Notes: generated from the letters alone by a model not told the origin. A stretch of DNA of 64,000 nucleotides from Eubacterium sp. (GCA_024684035.1 JAIKXQ010000073.1:1-64000); one strand, 5' to 3'; numbered from the stretch's first letter, positions 1 through 9,337 are shown. Made by a program: numbers and translations.

Positions 1-87
1 GTTGAGGTGGAACTGAATTTCGGAGAACAGAAGAAGGTCATGGAGCGGATTATCGGAGAAATGATGGAGGGGGATTCGGATGAGTAA
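1..87 (+). CDS. C-terminal end of an upstream ORF (partial)
   Basis: Frame 1 is open from the window edge to TAA at 85-87 and reads as 28 residues ending GEMMEGDSDE. It overlaps the start of the serine recombinase by 8 bp, so the two are probably co-translated. The acidic tail is too short to identify. By position it may be another gene of the same mobile element, possibly a second recombinase, but that is inference. Confidence 0.45.
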   Translation, partial: VEVELNFGEQKKVMERIIGEMMEGDSDE

Positions 88-1702
88 GTGGGTTATCGGA
101 AAATACATCCGCCTGTCCGATGCTGACCGGGATCTGATGAAGAAGGAAGGCAAGACGGAAAGCGAGAGTGTATCCCATCAGAAGGCGCTGATCCAGAACT
201 TCGTAAATGAAAAGGATGAACTGAAAGACTGTGAGCAGTATGAGTTTTTTGATGACGGTTTCTCCGGTACCAACTTTGACAGACCATCCTTTGAAAAACT
301 GATAGAGCAGATAAAGAAGGGGAAGATCAACTGCGTCATAGTGAAGGATTTTTCCCGCTTCGGGCGTGATTATATCGAACTGGGGGATTATCTGGAAAGG
401 ATATTCCCCTTCATGGGAGTGAGATTCATCTCCATCAATGATCATTATGACAGTCTGGATTACAAGGGTACCACCGGCGGCCTGGATGTGGTCATGAAGA
501 ATATTGTATATGATTATTACAGTAAGGATCTGTCGGTAAAGGTTAAGACTGCAAAACGCGCCAAGATGAAGCGAGGCCTTTATCTTGGCGGTCATGTTCC
601 TTATGGCTACAGACGCTGCAAGGATGACAAGCACAGGATCGAGATAGATCCGGAGGCAGCTGAGGTTGTCAGGGAGATATATGATGCCGCTCTGGATGGA
701 ATGAGGACCGTGGATATTGCTGCTCAGCTTAATGATAAGGGATATGATACTCCGGCGGCATATTATCGGAGAACGAATCCGGGAACGAAGAAGTTTGCCA
801 ATACATCGAAGTTGAGTTGTTGGAATATTTACTCTGTGAATAAGATCCTGCAGAACAGGGTTTATTATGGAGTGGTTGTGGGACATAAGCGTGAGGCGAT
901 AGCGCCGTGCAGCTCGCATACCGTTTCGGTACCCGAGGATGAACAGATCACAGTTGAGAACTGTCATCCGGGGATTGTCACGAAGGAAGAGTTCCTTGAA
1001 GTCCAGAAGCGGTTCAGGAAGCAGTATCCGCAGAAGGATGAGAGAAGGTATGGCAAGACACGTCCTCTTGTGGGTAAGGCTGTCTGCGGAACATGCGGAA
1101 GGTCGATGAACTTCAGGTCGTATGTCGCATATGGCAGGGAATACAGCTATATCCTCTGTCCTCATGCCAAACATCAGAAAGCCGGACAGTGCTGCAGGAA
1201 ATACTGCCGGGAAGCGGATGTGAATGAAATGATCTGGCATTCGATTAGGAACCTGATTGATATGGCGGACGGAGCGGCGAAGAAAGCAAAGAAGCGGTCG
1301 GATAAGGCTGAGAGTGAGAACCTGCGCACGGCGAAGAAGCTGGCGAAGCTTCAGAAGGATAAAGAGAAATGCGAGTCGGAGCGGTTTTCCAATGTTGACC
1401 GGTTTATGGCCGGGGAACTGGAAAAGGATGATTACCTGAGAGTTCGGCAGGAACTGTCCCGGAAGGCGGAAAGTTTGGATCAGCAGATAGCTGAGGTTGC
1501 CGCAAAGCTTCATGAGAGTGAAGCGGCTGCCGATGATGGTATCCGTGATGCAGTTGCCACGATGAAGAAGTATTCCGGGAAACAGGAACTGACCAAAGAG
1601 ATAGCGGATGTGTTCATTGATAGGATTCTGATATATGATCCGAAGCATATCGAGATTCAGTGGGAACTTCCGGATGAAGTAATAAAGTTCATAGAAGGAT
1701 AG
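80..1702 (+). CDS. Large serine recombinase (site-specific integrase)
   Basis: The 540-residue protein has the large serine recombinase layout. An N-terminal resolvase domain (about residues 5-150) carries the YIRLS nucleophile motif (Ser13) and SRFGRD. A recombinase domain follows (about 165-270), then a CxxC...C...CC zinc ribbon (CGTCG and a later CC pair, about 335-380). A coiled coil rich in Lys/Glu/Ala fills about 395-470. Members of this family catalyse integration and excision of conjugative or mobilisable elements and usually sit at one end of the element. The ATG overlaps the preceding ORF and a good terminator follows. I infer that the 3' flank is an element end or scar; no att core could be proven by eye. 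Confidence 0.92.
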   Translation: MSKWVIGKYIRLSDADRDLMKKEGKTESESVSHQKALIQNFVNEKDELKDCEQYEFFDDGFSGTNFDRPSFEKLIEQIKKGKINCVIVKDFSRFGRDYIELGDYLERIFPFMGVRFISINDHYDSLDYKGTTGGLDVVMKNIVYDYYSKDLSVKVKTAKRAKMKRGLYLGGHVPYGYRRCKDDKHRIEIDPEAAEVVREIYDAALDGMRTVDIAAQLNDKGYDTPAAYYRRTNPGTKKFANTSKLSCWNIYSVNKILQNRVYYGVVVGHKREAIAPCSSHTVSVPEDEQITVENCHPGIVTKEEFLEVQKRFRKQYPQKDERRYGKTRPLVGKAVCGTCGRSMNFRSYVAYGREYSYILCPHAKHQKAGQCCRKYCREADVNEMIWHSIRNLIDMADGAAKKAKKRSDKAESENLRTAKKLAKLQKDKEKCESERFSNVDRFMAGELEKDDYLRVRQELSRKAESLDQQIAEVAAKLHESEAAADDGIRDAVATMKKYSGKQELTKEIADVFIDRILIYDPKHIEIQWELPDEVIKFIEG

Positions 1703-1708
1703 GCGGTG

Positions 1709-1742
1709 GAGCCGGTTGGAGAGATCTGACCGGTTCTTTTTT
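1709..1742 (+). terminator. Intrinsic terminator of the recombinase gene
   Basis: GAGCCGGT pairs with ACCGGTTC (8 bp, one G-U) around a 12-nt loop and is followed directly by six T. It begins 7 nt after the recombinase stop codon. Confidence 0.75.
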
Positions 1743-1744
1743 CG

Positions 1745-1773
1745 TTGAAAAAACGCACAATTTATGGTACAAT
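1745..1773 (+). promoter_or_regulatory. Sigma-A-type promoter of the XRE gene
   Basis: TTGAAA (1745-1750), a 17-bp spacer and TACAAT (1768-1773) form a near-consensus promoter. The expected transcription start near 1780 makes the GTG at 1788 an unlikely start and favours ATG 1821 for the downstream gene. Confidence 0.7.
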
Positions 1774-1820
1774 AAGTTATCTGTTTTGTGAAACTGATTG
1801 AGAACAGGATAAGAGCGAAT

Positions 1821-2033
1821 ATGGTGAGAAACAATATTGAAATAGATGTAAAAGTAAAATGCATAGAAGAAGGGACTACACAGGCAGCGGTGGCTGAGCA
1901 GATCGAAACCACCAAGTCCTACGTGAACCGCGTCATCAAGAAGCCAAACGGAGTGGTGAATAATACGTTTGTGCAGATGATGGAGGCTCTGGGGTATGAT
2001 ATTGAGCTACATTATGTGAAGAGGGAAGAGTGA
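1821..2033 (+). CDS. Small XRE-type helix-turn-helix regulator
   Basis: About 70 residues. The stretch TQAAVAEQIETTKSYVNRVI has the pattern of an XRE/lambda-repressor helix-turn-helix, leaving little else in the protein. The track starts at GTG 1788, but that lies only about 8 nt from the predicted transcription start; ATG 1821 has an AGGAT sequence upstream. The stop codon overlaps the start region of the next ORF, so the two are translationally coupled. This resembles the antitoxin or regulator position of a two-gene module. Its target is unknown; autoregulation at 1745-1773 is plausible. Confidence 0.75.
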   Translation: MVRNNIEIDVKVKCIEEGTTQAAVAEQIETTKSYVNRVIKKPNGVVNNTFVQMMEALGYDIELHYVKREE

Positions 2034-2035
2034 AA

Positions 2036-3214
2036 ATGGTTACTGATTATGATATTCAGAAAGAACTTTTAAATCGCAAAGTATATTCGGCATGGCAGTT
2101 TATTGTTTACACAAAGAAAAACATTGAAATTGTAGAATACTGCTATTCAACAATCAAAAATATAATTGAAAAAATGACTGTTAAAACAGTTAGATGGGAG
2201 CAGAATCTCTTCTCTGATTTTGTTGAGGATGTTGTTGACGGAAAGAGAGTAAAGACGGTCTCCGTTACAACTGATAACCAGCCTATATATGAATTACGAG
2301 TTGCCGGCGAAAAGATTGATCCTTGGTTTTTGTTCGATAAGTTGTTGAGGGATTTTTATCAATATAGCATGAACAGTTTAGATTCAATTGCACAGATAGC
2401 AAATGCTGGACTACTTGGAAACAGAGGGAAAAAAGTAGATTCTGTGGATTTTCAAAAGATGGCATCAACTTTTGCACAACAAACATATAAGACTGATTTC
2501 CCTCTGGTAGCAGCATGGTTTGACGGAGTAAATACATCAGATGAGTTCAAGTACATTGAAGCTATAAATAATAGGACAAAACATACAGCTGATATAGCTA
2601 ATAAACTCGCAATGGGCATACTGGGAAGTGGCAATAAAACAGAAATAGGACCCTTTTTTAGAAAGGATAGTCAGCACGATAAGCGAGAACTTACAGACCA
2701 GTTACAAGCTACCATTGATTTTATTCACAGCGAATGGGATTCGTTCTTGAATGCTTTTTGTTCAGAGGTTACTCTTGAAAAATATGTTGATAATCGACAA
2801 CATGAAATTGATGGAGTATATCAGCAACGATTGAAGGACGAGCCAGATCAGGACTTGTCGTATGCATTCATACAAACCGAAAATGATTTTAGTAGTATGC
2901 CATCAGAATTGTATATACTGTTTGCATATGATAGAGAGGGAGAGATAGCAGCTCATGTTTGTCCTTTTGATAGTATATTTGTCAGAAAAGGTGAACATGA
3001 GATTCTGGGAAGATACACCGCATCAGATGTAGTTGGCGATGACTGCCTGCTGCAATACCGAAAGTATGTTAAGGATGAGAGTACGCCTGGAGTTGTATGC
3101 ATGTTTAATGCAACTCAAGAAAAAACCATTTTTTATCACAGTAATCCTTTTTTTACGGTCACATCAGTGTCAAATGATGATGAATTTATTAAAAGATGTT
3201 CGTTGCCGTTTTGA
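2036..3214 (+). CDS. Unrecognised AT-rich cargo protein coupled to XRE regulator
   Basis: About 392 residues from ATG 2036, which has GAGGG 10 nt upstream; GTG 2030 is the alternative and overlaps the XRE stop. I do not recognise the family. The first 250 residues look all-helical and include NNRTKHT, vaguely like the basic/His signature of HEPN-type helical domains, but not a canonical Rx4-6H motif. The C-terminal third is predicted beta-rich. There is no signal peptide or membrane segment. The DNA is visibly AT-richer than both flanks, which suggests separate acquisition. With the upstream XRE gene it could be a defence or toxin-antitoxin cargo module; that is inference. Confidence 0.6.
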   Translation: MVTDYDIQKELLNRKVYSAWQFIVYTKKNIEIVEYCYSTIKNIIEKMTVKTVRWEQNLFSDFVEDVVDGKRVKTVSVTTDNQPIYELRVAGEKIDPWFLFDKLLRDFYQYSMNSLDSIAQIANAGLLGNRGKKVDSVDFQKMASTFAQQTYKTDFPLVAAWFDGVNTSDEFKYIEAINNRTKHTADIANKLAMGILGSGNKTEIGPFFRKDSQHDKRELTDQLQATIDFIHSEWDSFLNAFCSEVTLEKYVDNRQHEIDGVYQQRLKDEPDQDLSYAFIQTENDFSSMPSELYILFAYDREGEIAAHVCPFDSIFVRKGEHEILGRYTASDVVGDDCLLQYRKYVKDESTPGVVCMFNATQEKTIFYHSNPFFTVTSVSNDDEFIKRCSLPF

Positions 3215-3245
3215 TCTGTAAACCGAAACTCTGCCATCCGAAAAT

Positions 3246-5258
3246 ATGGCGGAAAAATCTTTTAGACCTATGTTGACATACTCTGACGAGGCCCACCACG
3301 TGCCTGCCAATACGTATCAAAAGATTATGCATCATTTCACTCCAAAGCTTTGGCTTGGTATGACGGCCACACCGGATAAGCGGGACGATCATATCGAGGG
3401 GAGAAATGTGTATGAGTTGTTCGATTATAACATTGCCTGTGAGATTCGTCTTCAGCAGGCAATGGAAGAGAATCTTCTGTGTCCTTTCCATTATTTTGGA
3501 CTTACTGACCTGGCTATTATCGGAGATGATGAGGAAGATCACAGGGATTTTCATATGTTGACAAGCGATGAGCGCGTGAAACACATTATCGAGCAGGCCG
3601 GTTATTACGGATACAGCGGAGAGAAAGTAAAGGGATTGATCTTTTGCAGCGGGATCCGCGAATCTGAGGAATTATCACATAAGTTTAATCAGATCGTGAA
3701 TCCTTCTACCGGAAAATTTTTTCGAACAATTGCGTTGAACGGAAGCGCCAATGAAGAAGAACGGCAGAATGCCTTTGAGAGACTTGCATTAGATGAGAAT
3801 GATCCGCAGGTTTTAAGTGGGAGGGCGGAACCTCTCGATTATATCTTTTCCTATGAGATTCTGAATGAAGGTGTGGATATCGTTGAGGTAAATCAGGTAA
3901 TTATGCTTCGGCCGACCCAGTCACCGATCGTATTCATTCAGCAGTTGGGACGAGGATTACGAAAAGCTGAGGGTAAAGAATATGTTGTAATTCTGGATTT
4001 CATCGGAAATTATAACAATAATTTCATGATACCTATTGCCTTGTCCGGTGACAGAACCTACAACAAAGACAACATTCGCAGATATATCATGGAAGGCGGA
4101 CGAATCATTCCCGGAGCATCAACGGTACATTTTGACGAGGTGAGTCGAAAACGGATTTTTGCTTCGGTAGACAAGGCCAATTTCAGTGATATTCGTTTGA
4201 TCAAGGAAAACTACGTAAATCTGAAAAATAAGCTTGGACGAATTCCTGCTCTGGCGGATTTTGATGCATACGGCGAGATGGACGTGGTTCGGATTTTTGA
4301 CAACAAGAGCCTCGGTTCCTACTATAAATTCCTTGTTAAGTATGAGAAGGAGTACACGATCCGTCTGTCAAAGGATGAGGAAAAAATCGTAGAGTTTGTT
4401 TCTCAAAAGCTCGCAAACGGAAAGCGTTTGCAGGAACTTCAGATGTTGAGAAATGTGCTGGCCTATGCGAGAGGTCTTTCAAGAATCGGTTTGTTTGCCG
4501 GTCTGAAAGCTGATATGGCGAAGGTTGGAAAAGAGATCTCCGACGATCAGAGGAAAAACCTCGTAAACGTGTTGACGAATGAATTTCCGGCAGGTGTTGC
4601 AAAGAAAACATACGAGAAATGTGTCTTTATTGAAAAGGATAAGACAGATTATGTACCGACAGAAACGTTGATGGAGATGCTCTCCAACGATGACTTTTAC
4701 AACATCATGCAGGAATTGATCGATTTCGGAATTTCCAGATACAAAAGAGATTACAGTAACTGCTTCGGAGATACCGATTTGGTGCTTTATCAGAAATACA
4801 CGTATGAAGATGTGTGTCGACTCCTGAACTGGGAGAAAAATGAAGTACCATTGAATATCGGTGGATACAAGTTTGATAAGAAGACAAATACATTTCCTGT
4901 GTTTATCAACTATGATAAAGCAGAGGATATCAGCGACACGACAAAGTATGAGGATCACTTTGTAGACGGTTTCAGAGACAAACTGATAGCTATTTCCAAG
5001 TCAGGGCGAAGTATGGAGTCCGAAGATGTACAGAACTTCCTGAAGGCAAAAGAACGCGGCATTAGGGTTGAACTTTTTGTTCGCAAGAATAAGGATGATA
5101 AGATTTCCAAGGAATTTTATTATCTTGGACCGATGGAAGCTACCGGGGCGGCAAGACAATTTACGATGCCGAATACAACGTCGACAGCTGTGGAGATTGA
5201 ATGGAAACTGGATGTGCCTGTACGTGAGGATATTTACGAATACATTGTAGGAGCATAA
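3246..5258 (+). pseudogene. 5'-truncated DEAD/DEAH helicase, DUF3427 type
   Basis: The reading frame retains superfamily 2 helicase motifs from motif II onward: DEAHH, MTATP, a GVDI segment and QQLGRGLRK (motif VI), then the long C-terminal region typical of DUF3427 helicases (about 670 residues left of roughly 1000). Walker A and the usual N-terminal PLD-type region are absent. The frame is open back to a TAA at 3219, and the residues before the ATG (TLPSEN) still resemble the family, so homology begins at the junction, not at a true start. No ribosome binding site is evident. Without motif I it should be unable to hydrolyse ATP, so I call it a remnant cut by the insertion of the preceding genes. 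Confidence 0.75.
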
Positions 5259-5369
5259 GTTTTGTTAACGAATACAAGTCATGGCTTCACTCCGGCAAGA
5301 AAAGAATTGTATTACTGGAATCCGACGTAGACGTATAAGATAGAGGAAATGATAAGAAAAGAGAGCGTT

Positions 5370-5780
5370 ATGAAGACGATCAGAGTTGTTGCAGCGGTAA
5401 TAAAGACGTGGAATGAAGAGGGAACACCCCTTATTTTCGCAACCCAGAGAGGATATGGAGAGTATAAAGACGGATGGGAATTTCCCGGCGGAAAGATTGA
5501 ACCAGGAGAAAGTCCTCAAGAAGCATTGAGGCGAGAAATTAAAGAAGAACTTGAAACAGAGATTTCTGTTGGAGAATTGATAGATACGATTGAGTATGAT
5601 TATCCGAATTTTCATCTGTCCATGGATTGTTTCTGGTGTGAGATTACAAAGGGAAATCTTGTGTTGAAGGAACATGAGGCCGCCAGATGGCTAACGAAAG
5701 AACAACTTGATGAAGTGGATTGGTTGCCGGCAGACATTACGCTGATCGGGAAGATACGGGAAGAACTGGTTGCCGGATGA
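5370..5780 (+). CDS. NUDIX (deoxy)nucleoside triphosphate pyrophosphohydrolase
   Basis: About 136 residues. The Nudix box is visible as GGKIEPGE followed by REIKEEL, giving the Mg-binding helix of MutT-like enzymes that hydrolyse NTP/dNTP derivatives to the monophosphate and PPi. The usual Gly-hydrophobic end of the box is replaced by Glu-Thr. ATG 5370 (MKTIRVV) fits the family better than the ATG at 5349, which adds seven non-conserved residues. NUDIX genes often neighbour or fuse to DUF3427 helicases, so this gene was probably the partner of the broken helicase upstream. Substrate cannot be read from sequence. Confidence 0.88.
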   Translation: MKTIRVVAAVIKTWNEEGTPLIFATQRGYGEYKDGWEFPGGKIEPGESPQEALRREIKEELETEISVGELIDTIEYDYPNFHLSMDCFWCEITKGNLVLKEHEAARWLTKEQLDEVDWLPADITLIGKIREELVAG

Positions 5781-5905
5781 TATATACTGTCAGGGTAATG
5801 GACAGACAGAGTACGAATGTATTGAAGAAGCTTACGAAGAATGTTGTAAAGGATCATTCTAAGATTTGGGAATCGGTGGAGGAAGGCGGTCCGAGAGGGA
5901 TTTGA
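5777..5905 (+). CDS. Possible 42-residue coupled small ORF
   Basis: ATG 5777 overlaps the NUDIX stop in an ATGA arrangement, and the frame stays open for 42 residues rich in Lys/Val/Asp, ending GGPRGI. There is no recognisable family, no membrane segment and no independent ribosome binding site beyond coupling. It could equally be non-coding 3' sequence. Confidence 0.2.
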   Translation: MIYTVRVMDRQSTNVLKKLTKNVVKDHSKIWESVEEGGPRGI

Positions 5906-5966
5906 TTCCGCAGGGGGAATGATGGAATCGACTGAGAGTTCTTTTACTTTACGGAAGGAAAATCGC

Positions 5967-7181
5967 ATGAAAGTTACCGTGGCAATTGATTCGATGAAGG
6001 GATCTCTGGGTTCTGTGGAGGCCGGAGAGGCGATCCGGCGGGGGATTCTGCTGGCAGATAAAAGCGCGGAAGTGCGTGTCTGTCCGATCGCGGACGGAGG
6101 TGAGGGCACTGTTGAGGCTCTGACCTTGGGGCTTGGCGGAAGGATGGAACAGGTGTCTGTGACAGGTCCGCTCGGAGCAAAAATAACTGCGCGGTACGGA
6201 ATCCTTCCGGAAGACTCTGGGTTTAACGGAAACTCCTTGAGTGAAGACGAAAGAACGGATTTGTCCCGTTTGTCCGATACAGGAGGGAAGACTGCCGTGA
6301 TCGAGATGGCAGCCGCAGCCGGCATCACCTTGATTGGAGAAAGCGAGAGGAATCCTTTGTGCACGACAACCTACGGTGTCGGTGAGATGATCCGGGATGC
6401 GATCGAAAAAGGGTGTAGACATTTCATCGTCGGTATCGGAGGTTCTGCGACGAATGACGGCGGAATCGGTATGCTTCAGGCTCTGGGGTTCAAATTTACG
6501 GACGGGACTGGAAAGGACGTTCCCTTTGGCGCGCAGGGATTAGGTCTGCTGAAGACATTGAGCGATGATGCGGCTCTTCCGGAACTGGCAGAGTGTACAT
6601 TCCGGGTGGCCTGTGATGTCTCGAATCCTTTATGTGGAATTAACGGATGCAGCGCCGTCTTCGGCCCGCAGAAGGGAGCTGATTCCGATATGATCCGGCA
6701 AATGGATCAGTGGCTTGCTTCTTATGCTGCCCTGGCCGGAGTGAGATATCCCGGGGCAGATCCGGAAGAACCGGGAACGGGAGCAGCCGGAGGTCTCGGC
6801 TTTGCGTTCCGGACTTTTATGAATGCGGTACTGGAATCCGGAATAAAGATTGTTTTGGAGGAGACAAAACTGGAAGACTTCATCCGGGATTCGGATCTGG
6901 TCATCACAGGAGAAGGGCGGCTGGATTCCCAGACGGCAATGGGAAAAGCTCCAATTGGCGTCGCAAAGATCGCGAAGAAGTATGACATTCCGGTGATTGC
7001 TTTTGCCGGAGCAGTCGCGCCGGATGCGGGGATTTGCAATGCGAACGGGATCGATGCCTTTTTTCCGATTCTCCGAAGAGTATCAACACTTGAAGAGGCG
7101 ATGGATCCTGCAGTCGCAAGACAGAATCTGACAGATACCGCAGAGCAGGTGATGCGGCTCTACCTTCGTGCAAGGCGGTAA
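5967..7181 (+). CDS. Glycerate kinase (GlxK/GarK family)
   Basis: About 404 residues, the usual length for the family that phosphorylates D-glycerate with ATP to 2- or 3-phosphoglycerate. Recognisable blocks are the N-terminal IDSMKGSL, PIADGGEGT, GIGGSATNDGG, the DVSNPL segment and VITGEGRLDSQT near residue 310. ATG 5967 has GGAAGGA eight nt upstream and begins MKVTVAID, the typical N-terminus; the track's start at 5919 adds 16 unsupported residues. It stands alone, with the kinase gene starting 55 nt downstream. No glycerate or tartronate pathway genes are adjacent, so its substrate source is not apparent. Confidence 0.93.
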   Translation: MKVTVAIDSMKGSLGSVEAGEAIRRGILLADKSAEVRVCPIADGGEGTVEALTLGLGGRMEQVSVTGPLGAKITARYGILPEDSGFNGNSLSEDERTDLSRLSDTGGKTAVIEMAAAAGITLIGESERNPLCTTTYGVGEMIRDAIEKGCRHFIVGIGGSATNDGGIGMLQALGFKFTDGTGKDVPFGAQGLGLLKTLSDDAALPELAECTFRVACDVSNPLCGINGCSAVFGPQKGADSDMIRQMDQWLASYAALAGVRYPGADPEEPGTGAAGGLGFAFRTFMNAVLESGIKIVLEETKLEDFIRDSDLVITGEGRLDSQTAMGKAPIGVAKIAKKYDIPVIAFAGAVAPDAGICNANGIDAFFPILRRVSTLEEAMDPAVARQNLTDTAEQVMRLYLRARR

Positions 7182-7236
7182 TATCCGGTTTACATTTATA
7201 TTGATTAAAAATGAAGGAACAGGGAAGTGGAGTGAC

Positions 7237-8349
7237 ATGTTTGTTATTGAGGGGTTAATCAACAGAATAAAGCAGATTCGGGGGTATTACGGGGAGCGTT
7301 ACGATGAGGGTGAATACTATGAATTCTGTACGAATTGCGATGCAAATCTTACCCTTCAGAAGGGATACAGCCCTTCGCTGAAATACTGGTATTGCAGGGG
7401 GTGTGGTCAGCTTCAAATCAACCCTGATATGGAATCAGATATCGTCTGGTACTGCGACCGATGTGAGGCGGTTTTAACCGATCAGGAAGGATTCACGGAG
7501 GAAGCAGGTGAGTGGAAATGTACGAAGTGTGGTTACGTGAGCAAATTAGACTCTAAAAATATTTTTCTGACAGAGGAAGAGCGCGAGGAGGAGATGAAAA
7601 ATCCTTACCGTGGGCTTTCGAAAGAGGATCTCTTGCGTCTACATTTATATACGAATCGCGAACCGGTCGGCGGCAGAGAAGATGTTTTTCGAATCTGTGA
7701 GAAGGAGACCGGGCGGAGCTATATAGAGAAACGGCTGATGACATATGAGAAAAGCATCTACGAATTTCTTCTGGATCATCCGGTAGCGCATATGCCCCGG
7801 ATCAGAGAAGTATTTGAGGGGATGAACAGGCTGATCGTGATTGAGGAATATATCGAAGGACGGACGATCGCCGAGTTGCTGGATGAATCTCTGATTTCGG
7901 AAAAGAGAGCGATCGAAATTGTGAAAGATCTTTGCGTCATTCTTGATGATCTGCACCACCTTTCCAATCCGATCATTCACAGGGATATCAAGCCGTCGAA
8001 TATTATCCTGTCTCCGGAGGGGGAAGTGTACCTGTTGGACATGAATGTGGCGAAATGGTACGATCCGGATCAGAAGGATGACACCAGATATCTTGGAACG
8101 GAGCATTACGCGGCGCCGGAGCAGGTCGGCTATGGCTTATCCGCCTCGTCTCCCAGAACGGATATTTATGCGGTCGGTGTACTGATGAATGTTATGATTA
8201 CCGGCAGGTATCCGAAGGAGCAGCCTGCCATTGGAGAGCTTCGGAAGATCATCGAACGCTGTACGAGCCTGGAGGTTGCGCAGAGATATACGGAAAAAGA
8301 ACTGCTCGATGCTTTGGAGTTGTATGAAAGGAAAAATGATGCAAGATAA
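7237..8349 (+). CDS. Zinc-ribbon Ser/Thr protein kinase (eukaryotic-like)
   Basis: About 370 residues from ATG 7237, preceded by AGGGAAGTGGAG. Two CxxC...CxxC zinc ribbons occupy about residues 25-100 (FCTNC/CRGC and YCDRC/CTKC). A Hanks-type kinase domain fills the rest: HRDIKPSN catalytic loop at about 247, and the YAAPEQ activation-segment end. The metal-binding DFG is DMN, keeping the Asp but losing Phe and Gly, and the glycine-rich loop is degenerate. There is no transmembrane segment, unlike PrkC-type receptors. The coding region overlaps the next gene by 14 bp, so both are made together. Activity is likely but not certain given the DMN change. Confidence 0.85.
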   Translation: MFVIEGLINRIKQIRGYYGERYDEGEYYEFCTNCDANLTLQKGYSPSLKYWYCRGCGQLQINPDMESDIVWYCDRCEAVLTDQEGFTEEAGEWKCTKCGYVSKLDSKNIFLTEEEREEEMKNPYRGLSKEDLLRLHLYTNREPVGGREDVFRICEKETGRSYIEKRLMTYEKSIYEFLLDHPVAHMPRIREVFEGMNRLIVIEEYIEGRTIAELLDESLISEKRAIEIVKDLCVILDDLHHLSNPIIHRDIKPSNIILSPEGEVYLLDMNVAKWYDPDQKDDTRYLGTEHYAAPEQVGYGLSASSPRTDIYAVGVLMNVMITGRYPKEQPAIGELRKIIERCTSLEVAQRYTEKELLDALELYERKNDAR

Positions 8350-8797
8350 ACCGACGAATGAACTCAATGCTCAGCTCAAGGAGAAAAAGATTGATGAATT
8401 TGATTCCTATATAAAAGAAAACTGCCGCTACATGGCAGACGACAAGCGGGCCTTCTACTATTATGTGACGGATGTGTTGAAAAAGAAGGGGATCAAACTC
8501 CATGATGTGTATGTCTCTGCAGATGTGTCTGAGTCTTACGGAAGCAAGATTGTCAGGATGGAGAAACATACCCGTAACCGGGATATGATCATCCGGCTCT
8601 GTCTGGCAGGACATTTTTCTACGGATGAAATGAATCGTGCATTAAAACTCTATGGGTTCAGTGAGCTGTATTCGAAAAACGCAAGAGATGTCATTCTGAT
8701 CCTGATGATTAATGACCGTGAATTCGAAATCTATGAAATCAATGAAAAACTTCAGTCCAAAGGGTATGAACCGCTGAAGTCAGATAAGAGTGATTGA
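8336..8797 (+). CDS. Small protein coupled to the Ser/Thr kinase
   Basis: 153 residues from ATG 8336 (GAAAGGA upstream), overlapping the kinase stop. I recognise no named domain. It is soluble and mostly helical; the middle (DVYVSADVSESYGSKIVRM and HTRNRDMIIRLCLAGHFS) looks like a compact helical, possibly helix-turn-helix-like, fold. Tight coupling suggests a kinase substrate, adaptor or effector, by inference only. The strong terminator at 8806 closes the two-gene operon. Confidence 0.7.
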   Translation: MMQDKPTNELNAQLKEKKIDEFDSYIKENCRYMADDKRAFYYYVTDVLKKKGIKLHDVYVSADVSESYGSKIVRMEKHTRNRDMIIRLCLAGHFSTDEMNRALKLYGFSELYSKNARDVILILMINDREFEIYEINEKLQSKGYEPLKSDKSD

Positions 8798-8805
8798 TAC
8801 AAAAA

Positions 8806-8840
8806 TCCCCACCGTTTCGGTGGGGACTTTTGTTTTTTTA
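8806..8840 (+). terminator. Intrinsic terminator of the kinase operon
   Basis: Perfect 9-bp stem TCCCCACCG/CGGTGGGGA with a TTT loop, followed by CTTTTGTTTTTTT. Confidence 0.9.
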
Positions 8841-8966
8841 ATCTGCTATTCTATCTGCAGAAACACACAACGAAAGGTTACGCGGCGTGATTAAAAAGTA
8901 ATTTGATTCTTGTAATTCATGAACTTACCATAAGAAACGGAGGTCACACAACAAAGGAGATACAAC

Positions 8967-9287
8967 ATGAGAGAAAAGCTGAGTTTGGGGCAGTTTATTT
9001 CTACCAGGCGAAAGCATATGAGATTGACCCAGGAGGAACTTGCGGATCAAGTAGGAGTTTCCAAATCCGCGATTGCCAAGTGGGAGACGGACGGTGGACT
9101 GCCGGATCGCGATAACCTGCGACGAATTTCGGAGGTTATGGACGTCTCGGTGGATGAGCTTCATCGGATCATTGAACAGCCGGAGGCAAATCATAAAGAC
9201 TTTTTTGATGTAAACATCACGCTGGAGGTAATCAAAGCTCTGGAGTCGTATGGTTACAAAGTAATCCGTCCGGGGGAAGAAGTGTAG
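8967..9287 (+). CDS. XRE-family transcriptional regulator
   Basis: 106 residues with an N-terminal helix-turn-helix: LTQEELADQVGVSKSAIAKW (about residues 20-40), then the continuing LPDRDNLRRISEVMDVSVDEL typical of XRE proteins. The C-terminal 30 residues (VIKALESYGYKV) carry no recognised domain. ATG 8967 follows AAAGGAGATACAAC, a clear ribosome binding site. It lies between the kinase operon terminator and a zinc-ribbon membrane protein gene 50 nt downstream, and may form a transcription unit with it. Confidence 0.88.
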   Translation: MREKLSLGQFISTRRKHMRLTQEELADQVGVSKSAIAKWETDGGLPDRDNLRRISEVMDVSVDELHRIIEQPEANHKDFFDVNITLEVIKALESYGYKVIRPGEEV

Positions 9288-9337
9288 CGAGTTTTTTCAG
9301 AAGACAATTGTGTAGCAGGGGAAGAAAGGAGAAGGTT

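Noticed and set aside
50-1915. 621-residue minus-strand ORF opposite the recombinase
   Set aside because: Antisense shadow of the well-supported recombinase and XRE genes; no family character or ribosome binding site.
2540-2600. HEPN RNase motif in the 392-residue unknown protein
   Set aside because: NNRTKHT does not keep the canonical Rx4-6H spacing; similarity too weak to call.
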